Positions 43,901 through 55,554 of a DNA stretch of 64,000 bases are shown here, piece by piece. The position numbers were made by a program, and so were the translations under genes. Source of the DNA: Triticum aestivum (taxonomy: Eukaryota; Streptophyta; Magnoliopsida; Poales; Poaceae). Numbering within the stretch: position 1 is the stretch's first letter; each line of letters begins with the position of its first letter. The notes beneath the pieces were generated by a model, which had not been told where the DNA came from, made no database searches, and was given only the letters and a program-made list of their open reading frames with translations. The stretch spans positions 504,678,506-504,742,505 of the forward strand of contig NC_057809.1 of the NCBI RefSeq assembly GCF_018294505.1. The letters run 5' to 3'.

Positions 43901-45651
43901 TGAAGGAAATATGCCCTAGAGGCAATAATAAAGTTATTATTTATTTCCTTATTTCATGATAAATGTTTATTATTCATGCTAGAATTGTATTAACCGGAAA
44001 CATAATACATGTGTGAATACATAGACAAACAGAGTGTCACTAGTATGCCTCTACTTGACTAGCTCGTTAATCAAAGATGGTTATGTTTCCTAACCATAGA
44101 CAAAGAGTTGTTATTTGATTAACGGGATCACATCATTAGGAGAATGATGTGATTGACTTGACCCATTCCGTTAGCTTAGCACTCGATCGTTTAGTATATT
44201 GCTATTGCTTTCTTCATGACTTATACATGTTCCTATGACTATGAGATTATGCAACTCCCGTTTGTCGGAGGAACACTTTGTGTGCTACCAAATGTCACAA
44301 CGTAACTGGGTGATTATAAAGGAGCTCTACAGGTGTCTCCAAAGGTACATGTTGGGTTGGCGTATTTCGAGATTAGGATTTGTCACTCCGATTGTCGGAG
44401 AGGTATCTCTGGGCCCTCTTGGTAATGCACATCACATACGCCTTGCAAACATTGCAACTAATGAGTTAGTTGCGAGATGATGTATTACGGAGCGAGTAAA
44501 GAGACTTGCCAGTAATGAGATTGAATTAGGTATTGAGATACCGACGATCAAATCTCGGGCAAGTAACATACCGATGACAAAGGGAACAACGTATGTTGTT
44601 ATGCGGTCTGACCGATAAAGATCTTCGTAGAATATGTAGGAGCCAATATGAGCATCCAGGTTCCGCTATTGGTTATTGACCGGAGACGTGTCTCGGTCAT
44701 GTCTACATTGTTCTCGAACCCATAGGGTCCGCACGCTTAAGGTTTCGATGACAGTTATATTATGAGTTTATGAGTTTTGATGTACCGAAGGAGTTCGGAG
44801 TCCCAGATGAGATCGGGGACATGACGAGGAGTCTCGAAATGGTCGAGACGTAAAGATCAATATATTGGACGACTATATTCGGACATCGAAAAGGTTCCGA
44901 GTGGTTCGGGTATTTTTCGGAGTACCGGTGAGTTACGGGAATACGGGGGAAGAAGTACATGGGCCTTATTGGGCTTTAGGGGAGAGGGAGAGGCAGGCCG
45001 TGCGCCCCCCAAGGCCTAGTCCGAATTGGACTAGGGGGAGGGGCCGCGCCCCCTCCTTCCTTCTCTTCCCTCTTCCCCTTCCTTGTCTCCTACTCCTACT
45101 ACATGGAAGGACTCCTAGTTGGACTAGGAAAAGGGGAATCCTACTCCCGGTGGGAGTAGGACTCTCCTAGGGCACGCCATAGAGAGGGTCGGCCCTCCCC
45201 TCCTCCACTCCTTTATATACGGGGGCAGGGGGCACCCCATAGACACACAAGTTGATCCTCGTGATCGTTTTCTTAGCCGTGTGCGGTGCCCCTTTCCACC
45301 ATACTCCCCGATAATATTGTAGTGGTGCTTAGGCAAAGCCCTGCGACAGTTGAACATTAAGATCGTCACCACGCCGTCGTGCTGACGGAACTCTTCCCCG
45401 ATACTTTGCTGGATCAGAGTCCGGGGATCGTCATCGAGCTGAACGTGTGCTAGAACTCGGAGGTGCCGTAGTTTCGGTGCTTGATCGATCGGGCCGTGAA
45501 GACGTACGACTACATCAACCGCGTTGTCATAACGCTTCCGCTGTCGGTCTACAAGGGTATGTAGATCACACTCTCCCCTCTCGTTGCTATGCATCACCAT
45601 GATCTTGCGTGTGCGTAGGATTTTTTTTTGAAATTACTACATTCCCCAACA
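43901..45651 (+). mobile_element. LTRc of T, the 3' LTR
   Basis: 1751 bp, TGAAGG to CCCCAACA, with TATATAC at 45214-45220. It is followed by TSD ATAAC and then by Z gag. Confidence 0.94.
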
Positions 45652-45899
45652 ATAACTTCATCTCCGGGTAAACCTGCAAGCTTGAACAATCCACAAATTT
45701 GTTCTACATATATCAAGTGCATATCAGGATGTTTGGTTCCATCTCCTGCATAAGGATTAGCTAGCAGTTGTTCTATCATACCCGAAGGAATTTCATATTC
45801 AATATTTTCAGTACATGCAGTAGGTTGAGGGGTAGCTAATTGTGGTTCCGGATGAGGTGAAGATACCCTGAACATACCCCTCAAAGGATTGTTTTCCAT
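45652..45899 (-). pseudogene. Element Z gag, N-terminal part
   Basis: The minus-strand ATG at 45899 (MENNPLRGMF) starts gag. IPSGMIEQLLANPYAGDG lies near 45780 and the frame reaches the T insertion site at 45652. It continues at 34658. The equivalent start in W has decayed to ACG. Confidence 0.88.
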
Positions 45900-45976
45900 A
45901 GTAACAATTGACAATAAATTTCAGCACACTATATAAATGTTTCCTTACGAAATTCCACTTACCAGAAGCGCTTCAC

Positions 45977-45994
45977 TCCCCGGCAATGGTGCCA
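45977..45994 (-). other. Primer binding site of element Z
   Basis: Minus-strand TGGCACCATTGCCGGGGA, just inside the 5' LTR end at 46006. It resembles the complement of plant tRNA-Asp 3' ends (TGGCGCCGTTGCCGGGG) with two changes. The tRNA assignment is from memory. Confidence 0.75.
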
Positions 45995-46005
45995 GAAAAT
46001 ATCCT

Positions 46006-49000
46006 TGATGAACCACAAGTATAGGGGATCAATTGCAGCTCTTTCCGATAAGTAAGAGTGTCGAACCCAACGAGGAGCAGAAGGAAATGACAAGTAGTTT
46101 TCAATAAGGTTGTGTCTGCAAGTGCTGAAATTGTAAGTAGCGAGTAGTTTGATGGCAAGATAATTTGTAATGAGCAAGTAACGATAATTGTAACAAGTAT
46201 GCAGCAAGGTAGCCCAATCCTTTTGAGGCAAAGGACAGGCCAAAATGGTTTCTTATAATGAGCAAAGCATTCTTGAGGGTACACGGGAATTTCATCTAGT
46301 CATTTTTGATGGTAGCTGGAACTACGTCGGTATTTCCCTGGAGAGGGAGGGATGATGTAGCACAACAACGGTAGGTATTTCCCTCAGTTATGAAACCAAG
46401 GTATTGAACTAGTAGGAGAACCAAGTAACACAACGTAAGCAGCACCTGCACACAAATAACAACACCTCGCAACCCACGTGTTAAAGGGGTTGTCAATCCC
46501 TTCTGGGGTACGGCGCCTCAAGATAGGCAAACGGACGTGAGGTAAATTGTAGTAGATTGATAAAACGAACACCAAATATTATAAATTGCAGCAAGGTATT
46601 TTTGGATTTTTTTGGTTTAATAGATCCAAATAAAAATGCAAAGGAAAAGTAGATCGCAGGCCAAATATATGAGAAAGAAGACCCGGGGGCCGTAGGTTTC
46701 ACTAGTGGCTTCTCTCGAAAAAATAGCATACGGTGGGTAAACAAATTACTATTGGGCAATTGATAGAACTTCAAATAATTATGACAATATCCAAGCAATG
46801 ATCATTACATAGGCATCACGTCCAAGATTAGTAGACCGACTCCTGCCTACATCTACGACTATTACTCCACACATCGACCGCTATCCAGCATGCACCTAGT
46901 GTATTAAGTTCATGGAAAAATGGAGTAATGCAATAAGAACGATGACATGATGTAGACAAGATCCATTTATCTATATGGCGGTAGATATAGATCTCGTCTT
47001 TTTATCCTTAGTGGCAAGGATACATACGTGTCGGTTCCCTTTCTGTCACTGGGATCAAGCACCGTAAGATCGAACCCACTACCGGGCACCTCTTCCCATT
47101 GCAAGATAAATAGATCAAGTTGGCCAGACAAAACCCAAATACTGGAGAACAAATACGAGGCTATAAGAGATCATGCATAAAAGAGATCAAAGAAACTCAA
47201 ATACTTTCATGGATATAAACACATTGATCTCATCATAAACTCGAAGTTCATCGATCCCAACAAACACACCGCAAAAAGAGTTACATCATATGGATCTCCA
47301 AGAGACCATTGTATTGAGGATAAAGAGAGAGAGATGAAGCCATCTAGCTACTAACTATGGACCCGAAGGTCTACAAAGAACTACTCACGCATCATCGGAG
47401 AGGCACCAATGGAAGTGGTGAACCCTCCGTGATGGTGTCTAGATTGGATCTGGTGATTCTGGACTCTGCGGCGGCTGGATGAATATTTCATTGACTACCC
47501 TAGGGTTATAGTATTTTGGGGGTATTTATAGAGCAAAGAGGCGGTCCGGGGGGCACCCGAGGTAGGCACAACCCACCAAGGCGCAACCAGGGCCCATTGC
47601 CTTCCTTCTGGCCCATAAAAATCGCTGTAAAGTTTCGTGGCATTTGGACTCCGTTTGATGTTGATCTTCTGTGATGTAAAAAACATGGAAAAACAGCAAC
47701 TGGCACTTGGCACTATGTCAATAGGTTAGTACCAAAAAATGATATAAAATGATTATAAAACATCCAAGATTGATAATAAAACAGCATGGATCAATCAAAA
47801 AATTTAGATACGTTGGAGACGTATCAACTTTCATCATATTGGTTTGATTTGTGTTCGCTACTTTGATAATTTGACATGTGGGTGGACTGGTGCTTAGGTG
47901 TTGTTCTAACTTGAACAAACCTCCTACTTATGATTAACCCTCCCGCAAGCATCCACAACTACAAGAAAAGTATTAAGAATAAATTCTAACCATAGCATTA
48001 AACTCTAGGATCCAATCGGTCCCTTACGAAATAGTGCATAAACTGGGGTTTAAGTTTCTGTCACTCTCGCAACCCACCATCTATTTACTACTCCACAATG
48101 CATTTCCTTAGGCCCAAATATGGTGAAGTGTCATGTAGTCGACGTTCACATGACACCACTAAGGGAATCACAACATACATACTATCAAAATATGGAACAC
48201 ATAACAAATTCACATGATTACTTGCAACATGATTTCTCCCCTGACCTCAAGAACAAAAGTAACTACTCACAAATAATAATCATTCTCAAGATCAGAGGGG
48301 TATTAAATAGCATATTGGATCTGAACATATAATCTTCCACCAAATAAACCATATAGTAATCAACTACAAGATGTAATCAACACTACTAGTCACCCCCTAG
48401 CAACAATCTATAGTTCCGGTAACAAGATTCAATACAAGAGATGAACTAGGGTTTGAGATGAGATGGTGCTGGTGAAGATGTTGACGGAGATTTCCCTCCC
48501 CAAGATGGAAGAGTTGTTGGTGATGACGACGACGATGATTTCCCCCTTCGGGAGGGAAGTTCCCCCGGCAAAATCGCTTCGCCGGAGGGCAAAAGTGCCC
48601 CTGCCCAAGTTCCGCCTCGAGGCGGCGACGCTTTGTCCCGAAAGTCCTCCTCTTATGTTTTCTAGGTCCAAACCACTTATATACCAAAAGATGGGCACCG
48701 GAGGTGGGCCGAGGAGGCCACAACCCACCAAGGCGCGCCAGGGGGGCCTGGCATGCGCAGGTGGGTTGTGCCCACCTGGTGGCCCCCCTCTGGTGCTTAT
48801 TGACCCCAATATTTCTTAAATAATCTATAAAAAATCTCCGTCAAGTTTCAGCCCATTTGGAGCTGTGCAGAATAGGTGGACTGACGTAGCTTTTCCAGGT
48901 CCAGATTTCCAGCTGCCAGAATTCTCCCTCTTGGTGTGTTCCTTGCAAATTATGAGAGAAAAGGCATTAGAATTACTCCAAAAAGCATTATTATGGATAG

Positions 49001-49049
49001 AAACATTATAAATAACTGTAAGAAAACATGATGCAAAATGGACATATCA
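46006..49049 (-). mobile_element. 5' LTR of element Z, holding solo LTR S2
   Basis: Minus-strand start (TGATATGTCC) at 49049, end at 46006. With S2 taken out it is about 1.5 kb and matches 15003-18268 minus its insertions. It holds the empty sites for S1 (near 48798) and the MITE (near 46035). Confidence 0.92.
46307..47826 (-). mobile_element. S2: solo LTR of a second gypsy family
   Basis: 1520 bp, minus-strand TGATACGTCTCC to CTACCATCA. It is flanked by ATTTT (46302-46306) and ACTTT (47827-47831), a TSD with one mismatch. The sister LTR at about 15391 reads straight through this site. There is no primer site or coding part, so it is a solo LTR. Confidence 0.85.
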
Positions 49050-50548
49050 AGTTGTTATTTGATAACGAGATCACATCATTAGGAGAATGATGTGATGGAC
49101 AAGACCCATCCGTTAGCTTAGCATTATGATCGTTCAGTTTTATTGCTATTGCTTTCTTCATGTCAAATTCATATTCCTTCGACTATGAGATTATCCAACT
49201 CCCGGATATTGGAGGAATGCCTTGTGTGCTATCAAACATCACAATGTAATTGGGTGATTATAAAGATGCTCTACAGGTATCTCCAAAGGTGTTTGTTGAG
49301 TTGGCATAGATCGAGATTAGTATTTGTCACTCTGAGTATCGGAGAGGTATCTCCGGGCCCTCTCGATAATACACATCATACACTTGCAAGTAAACGACTA
49401 AGGAGTTAGTCACGAGGTGATGTATTATGGAGCGAGTAAATAGACTTGCCGGTAGCAAGATTGAACTAGGTATGAAGATACCGACGATCGAATCTCGGGC
49501 AAGTGACAAATCGATAGACAAAGGGAATAACGTATGTTGTCATAATGGTTCGACCGATAAAGATCTTCGTAGAACATGTAGGAGCCAATATGAGCATCCA
49601 GGTTCCGCTATTGGTTATTGACCGGAGAGGTGCCTCGGTCATGTCTACAAAGTTCTCGAACCTGTAGGGCCCGCACGCTTAACGTTCGATGACGATATAG
49701 TATTATGTGAGTTGTGTGATTTTGGTGACCGAATGTTGTCCGGTGTCCCGGATGAGATCACAGACATGACGAAGTGTCTCTAAATGGTTGAGACGTAAAG
49801 ATTGATATATAGGACGATAGTATTCAGACACCGGAAGTGTTACGGGGGTACCGGGTACATATCGGGTCACCGGAAGGGGTTCCGGGCACCCCCGGCAAAA
49901 GATATGGGCCTAATGGGCCAAGAGGGGAAACACACCAGCCACCAGGGGCTCGTGCGCCCCCCATATGGGCCGAACCAAAGGGAGAAGGAAAGGGGGGAAG
50001 AGAAAGGAAAGGGGGGATTCAGCCTCCCCCTTCCCTTTCTCCCCCTCCTCTTTCCTTCCCTTTCCGGTAAACAAGGAAGGGGGCGCCGGCCTAGGAGGAA
50101 CCCAAGTAGGATTCGGTCCTACTTGGGGCGCCCCTAGCCCACACCAGACAATAGTTTTATCCATGTGCGGCTCCCCCCTCCACAGTTTACACCCCCGGTC
50201 ATATCTTTGTAGTGCTTAGGCGAAGCCCTGTGAGGATTACTTCACCATCACTGCCACCATGTTGTCATGCTAACGGAACTCATATACTACGTCGACGTCT
50301 TGCTGGATCAAGAAGGCGAGGGACGTCACTGAGCTAAACATGTGCAGAACTCGGAGGTGCCGTACGTTCGGTACTTGATCAGTCGAAGCTAGAAGAAGTT
50401 CGACTACATCAAAAGCTTTGTCAAACGTTTCCACTTACGATCTACGAGGGTATGTAGACACACTCTCCCCTCATTGCTATGCATCTCCATGGATAGATCA
50501 TTGCGTGTGCGTAGATTTTTTTTGTTTTCCATGCTACGTTTCCCAATA
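49050..50548 (+). mobile_element. Element O: rest of the 5' LTR
   Basis: The first five bases AGTTG are the second TSD copy of Z. The sequence then continues the BARE/Angela LTR begun at 14810, to TCCCAATA (50548), where the usual final ACA has become ATA. I do not see a clear TATA box at the expected place, unlike in LTRb and LTRc. Confidence 0.9.
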
Positions 50549-50549
50549 G

Positions 50550-51805
50550 TGGCATCATGAGTCAGGTCTATGCGTAGATGATATGCACGAGTAGAACACA
50601 AAAGAGTTGTGGGTGGTGATAGTTATACTGCTTACCACCAACGTCTTATTTTGATTCGGGGGTACTGTGGGATGAAGCGGCCAGGACCAACCTTACATGT
50701 CCACGTACATGAGACCGGTTCCACCGACAGACATGCAACTAGTTTTGCATAAAGGTGGCTGGCGGGTGTTTGTTTCTCCTACTTTAGTTGAATCAAATTT
50801 GACTGCGGCCAATCCTTGAAGAAGGTTAAAACAACAAACTTGACGAAACACCGTTGTGGTTTTGTGCGTAGGTAAGAACAGTTCTTGCTAGAAGCCCGTA
50901 GCAGCTAGGTAAAACTTGCAACAACAAAGTAGAGGACATCTAACTAGTTTTTGCAGGGCATGTTGTGATGTGATATGGTCAAGACATGATGTGATAAACG
51001 TTATTGTATGAGATGATCATGTTTTTTAAGACATCTGACAACCGGCAGGAGCCTTATGGTTCTCCCTTTATTGTATGAAATGCAAACGCCATGTAATTGT
51101 TTTACTTTATCACTATGCATAAGCGATAGTTGTAGAAGCAATAGTTGGCGAGATGACCACAGCACTACGATGGAGATCAAGGTGTCGAGCCGGTGACGAT
51201 GGAGATCATGACGATGCTTTGGATATGGAGATCAAAAGCACAAGATGATGATAGCCATATCATGTCACATATATTGATTGCATGGGATGTTTATCTTTTA
51301 TGCATCTTATTTTGCTTAGTAAGGCGGTAGCAGTATAAGATGATCCCTTAACTAAATTTCAAGGTAAAAGTGTTCTCCCTAAGTATGCATCGTTGTTATA
51401 GTTCGTTGTGTTGAGACACCACGTGATGATCGGGTGTGATAGACTCTACGTTCACGTACAACAGGTGCAAGACAGTTTTGCATGCAGAATACTTGGGTTA
51501 AACTTGACGAGCCTAGCATGTATAGACATGGCCTCGGAACACTGGAGACTGAAAGGTCGAATGTGAATCATATAGTAGATATGATCAACATATAGATGTT
51601 CACCATTGATGACTACTCCATCTCACGTGATGATCAGTCATGGATTAGTTGATTTGGATCACGTATCATTTAGATGACTTGAGGGGTGTCTATCTAAGTG
51701 GGAGTTCTTAAGTAATTTGGTTAATTGAACTTAATTTATCATGAACTTAGTCATGGTAGTATTTGCATATCTATGTTGTAGATCAATTCCCCGTGCTACC
51801 GTTCC
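50550..51805 (+). other. Element O primer site and untranslated leader
   Basis: A decayed initiator-Met primer site (TGGCATCATGAGTCAGG, 50550-50566) is followed by about 1.2 kb of leader homologous to 38825-40093. No gene is seen. Confidence 0.75.
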
Positions 51806-52560
51806 CCTGAATTTTAATGCGTTCCTAGAGAAAGATAAGTTGAAAGATGATGGTAGCAAGTACATGGACTGGGTCCCTAACTTGAGAATTATCCTCATTG
51901 CCGCACAGAAGAATTATGTCCTTGATGCACCGCTAGGTGAAAGGCCTACCGTAGGAGAAGATGCTGATGTTTTGAACGTCTGGCAAGCTCGATCTGATGA
52001 CTACTCAATAGTTCAGTGTGCCATGCTTTACAGCTTAGAGTCGAGACTTCAAAGACGTTTTGAATGAAATGGAGAATATGAGATATTCCAGGAGTTGAAG
52101 TTAATATTTCAAGAAAATAGCTGCAAGATGGAGGAGAACAGTTCTGTCAGTGAACATGTACTCAAAATGTCTGAGTATCATAATCACTTGACTCAGTTGG
52201 GAGTCAATCTTCCAAATGATAGTGTTACTGACAAAGTCCTTCAATCACTGCCACCAAGCTAGAAAGGCTTTGTGATGAACTATAATATGCAAGGTATGGA
52301 GAAGACAATCCCGAGCTCTTCGCAATGCTCAAGGCCGCGGAGGTAGAAATCAAGAAGGAGCATCAAGTGTTGATGGTTAACAAGACCACTAGTTTCAAGA
52401 AAAAGGGCAAGGGAAAGAAGGGGAACTTCAAGAAGAATGGCAACCAAGTTGCCACTCCCAGGTAGAAGCCCAAAGCTGGACCCATGCCTGAAACTGAGTG
52501 CTTGTACTGCAAAGGGACTGGTCACTGGAAGCGGAACTGCCCCAAGTATTTGGCAACTAG
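51806..52560 (+). pseudogene. Element O gag
   Basis: BARE-type gag: FNAFLEKDKLKD near 51815, then LRIILIAAQKNYVLDAPLG near 51885, with stops near 52065 and 52261. An intact CCHC zinc knuckle, CLYCKGTGHWKRNC, lies near 52499-52545. It is better preserved than the T copy. Protease follows in the same direction. Confidence 0.88.
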
Positions 52561-53944
52561 GAAGGATGGCAAAGTAAACAAAGGTATATTTGGTATTCAT
52601 GTTATTGATGTGTACCTTACTAATGCTCATTGTAGCGCCTGGGTATTTGGTACTAGTTCGGTTGCTCATATTTGTAACTCGAAACAGGAGCTACAGATTA
52701 AACGAAGATTGACTAAGGACGAGGTGACGATGCGCGTCGGGAATGGTTCCAAGGTCGATGTGATCGCCGTCGGCACGCTACCTCTACATCTACCTTCAGG
52801 ATTAGTTTTAGACCTGAATAATTGTTATTTGGTGCCAGCGTTGAGCATGAACATTATATCTAGATCTTGTTTAGTGTGAGACGGTTATTCATTTAAATCA
52901 GAGAATAATGGATGTTCTATTTATAAGAGTAATATCTTTTATGGTCATGCACCCTTGAAGAATGGTTTCTTTCTGTTGAATCTTGATTGTGGTGATACAC
53001 ACATTCATAATATTGATGCCAAAAGATGCAAAGTTGATAATGATAGTGCAACATATTTATGGCACTGTCCTTTAGGTCATATTGGTGTAAAGCGGATGAA
53101 GAAACTCCATGCAGATGGACTTTTGGAATCACTTGATTATGAATCATTTGATACTTGCAAACCATGCCTCATGGGCAAGACTAAAACTCCATTCTCTGGA
53201 ACAATGGTGCGAGCCAATGACTTATTGGAAATAATACATACCGATGTATGCGGTCCGATGAGTGTTTAGGCATGCGGCGGGTATCATTATTTTCTGACCT
53301 TCACAGATGATTTGAGAAGATATGGGTATATCTACTTAATGAAACACAAGTCTAAAACATTTGAAAAGTTCAAAGAATTTCTGAGTGAAGTGGAGAGTCA
53401 TCGTAACAAGAAAATAAAGTTTCTACGACCTGATCGCGGAGGCGAATATTTGAGTTACGAGTTTGCCCTTCATTTAAAACAATGTGGAATAGTTTCACAA
53501 GCCATGCCACCTGGAACACCACAACGTCATGGTGTGTCTGAACGTGGTAATCGTACTTTATTAGATATGGTGCGATCTATGATGTCTCTTACTGATTTAC
53601 CACTATCGTTTTGGGGTTATGCATTAGAGAGAGCTGCATTCACGTTAAATAGGGCACCACCTAAATCCATTGAGACGACACCGTATGAACTGTGGTTTGG
53701 CAAGAAACCTAAGCCGACGTTTCTTAAAGTTTGGGGTTGCAACACTTATGTCAAAAGGCTTCAGCCTGATAAGCTCGAACCCAAATCGGAGAAGTGCGTC
53801 TTCATAGGATACCCTAAGGAAACTACTGGGTACACCTTCTACCACAGATCCGAAGGCAAGATCTTTGTGGCCAGGAATGGAACATTTCCAGAGAAGGAGT
53901 TTCTCTCAAAAGAAGTAAGTAGGAGGAAAGTAGAACTTGATGAG
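52561..53944 (+). pseudogene. Element O protease and integrase, cut by element W
   Basis: The protease site reads FGTSS near 52645, so the catalytic Asp is gone. A stop at about 52877 precedes integrase. The zinc motif region (LWHCPLGH near 53060, CKPCLMGK near 53157) and core (HTDVCGPM near 53240, RPDRGGEYLS near 53430, GVSERGNRT near 53530) are kept, with a stop near 53267. The frame 53312-53947 is otherwise open, up to LDE, where W enters. Reverse transcriptase and RNase H must lie beyond the window. Confidence 0.9.
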
Positions 53945-55450
53945 TGATACATCCATTTTGCATCATGCTTTTATATCAATATTTATTGCATTATGGGTTG
54001 TTATTACACATTATGTCATAATACTTATGCCTTTTCTCTCTTAATTTACAAGGATTACATGAAGAGGGAGAATGCCGACAGCTGGAATTCTGGGCTAGAA
54101 AAGGAGAAAATATTAGAGACCTATTCTGCACAACCCCAAAAGTCCTGAAACTCCACGAGAGTCAGTTTTGGAATATATAAAAAATATTGGGCGAAGAAAG
54201 CACCAGAAGGGGGCCACCCACCATCCACGAGGGCGGGGGCCACGCCCTACCCCCTGGGCACACCCCTGCCTCGTGGGCCACTTGGCAGGCCCCCGATGCC
54301 CATCTTCTGGTATAAAGTGTCTTTTGCCCTGGAAAAAATAAGAAGGAAGCTTTCGGGACGAAACGCCGCTGTCTTGAGGCAAAACCAATCTAGGGCTCCG
54401 GCGGAGCTGTTCTGCCGGCGAAACATCACTCCGGGAGGGGGAAATTGTCACCATCGTCATCACCATCAATCCTCTCATGTGGAGGGGGTCAATCTCCATC
54501 AACATCTTCACCAACACCATCTCCTCTCAAACCCTAGTTCATCTCTTGTATCCGATATTTGTCTCAAAACCTCAGATTGGTACCTGTGGGTTGCTAGTAG
54601 TGTTGATTACTCCTTGTAGTTGATGCTAGTTGGTTTATTCGGTGGAAGATTATATGTTCAGATCCTTTATGCATATTAATACCCCTCTGATTATGAACAT
54701 GAATATGATTTGTGAGTAGTTACGTCTGTTCCTGAGGACATGGGAGAAGTCTTGCTATAAGTAGTCATGTGAATTTGGTATTCGTTCTATATTTTGATGA
54801 GATGTATGTTGTCTTTCCTCTATTAGTGTTATGTGAACATCGACTACATGACACTTCACTATTGTTTGGTCCTAGGGGAAGGCATTGGGAAGTAATAAGT
54901 AGATGATGGTTGCTAGAGTGACAGAAGCTTAAACCCTAGTTTATGCGTTGCTTCGTAAGGGGCTGATTTGGATCCATATGTTTCATGCTATGGTTAGGTT
55001 TACCTTAATTCTTCTTTTGTAGTTGCGGATGCTTGCGAGGGGGGTTAATCATAAGTGGGATGCTTGTCCAAGGAAGGGCAATACCCAAGCACTGGTCCAC
55101 CCACGTATCAAATTATCAAAGTAACGAACGTGAATCATATGAGCATGATGAAAACTAGCTTGACGATAATTCCCATGTGTCCTCGGGAGCGCTTTCCTTT
55201 ATATAAGAGTTTGTCCAGGCTTGTGCTTTTCTACAAAAAGGATTGTGCCACCTTGCTGCACCTTTTTTACTTTTGTTACTTGTTACTCGTTACGAATTAA
55301 CTTATCACAAAACTGTCTGTGACCTATATTCAGTGCTTGCAGAGAATACCTTACTGAAAACCGCTTGTCATTTCCTTCTGCTCCTCATTGGGTTCGACAC
55401 TCTTACTTATCAAAAGGACTAGATAGATAACCTATACTTGTGGGTCATCA
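53945..55450 (+). mobile_element. Element W: 5' LTR
   Basis: TGATACATCC to GGGTCATCA, 1506 bp. It is the same family as the Z LTRs but in opposite orientation. The left TSD should be ATGAG (53940-53944). The 3' LTR is outside the window. W occupies 53945 to at least 64000. Confidence 0.92.
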
Positions 55451-55461
55451 AGACTCTTTTT

Positions 55462-55479
55462 TGACGCCGTTGCCGGGGG
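55462..55479 (+). other. Primer binding site of element W
   Basis: TGACGCCGTTGCCGGGGG, eleven bases after the LTR end. It fits a tRNA-Asp primer site with one internal change. Confidence 0.8.
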
Positions 55480-55554
55480 GAAGCGCCTTTGGTAGGTGGA
55501 ATTTGGTAAGGAAAAAATTATATAGTGTGCTGAAATTTACTGTCACTTGTTACT

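Larger units (their letters stand above)
34659..45651 (+). mobile_element. Element T: BARE/Angela tandem with three LTRs and two internal regions
   Basis: An outer TSD ATAAC (34654-34658 and 45652-45656) frames LTRa (34659-35321, truncated), internal copy 1 (35322-37058), LTRb (37059-38805), a near-complete internal region (38806-43900) and LTRc (43901-45651). The two 3' internal parts are 1737 and 1738 bp and differ at about 18 positions by my count. They also share the same RNase H deletions. One insertion was probably doubled by unequal recombination, then copy 1 lost about 4.4 kb. Confidence 0.92.
15003..49049 (-). mobile_element. Element Z: minus-strand Ty3/gypsy retrotransposon with many nested insertions
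   Basis: Z is bounded by TGATG...TATCA LTRs at 15003-18268 and 46006-49049 and by a perfect TSD, AGTTG (14998-15002 and 49050-49054). Its own DNA comprises the LTRs, the 3' non-coding part (18269-18889), pol (30861-33447), gag and protease (33448-34658, 45652-45899) and a primer site (45977-45994). The rest is younger insertions: MITE, S1, X in Y, T and S2. Order and motifs are gypsy (protease, reverse transcriptase, RNase H, integrase). It resembles the Athila-like wheat families (Fatima/Sabrina group); that family name is tentative. Confidence 0.9.
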
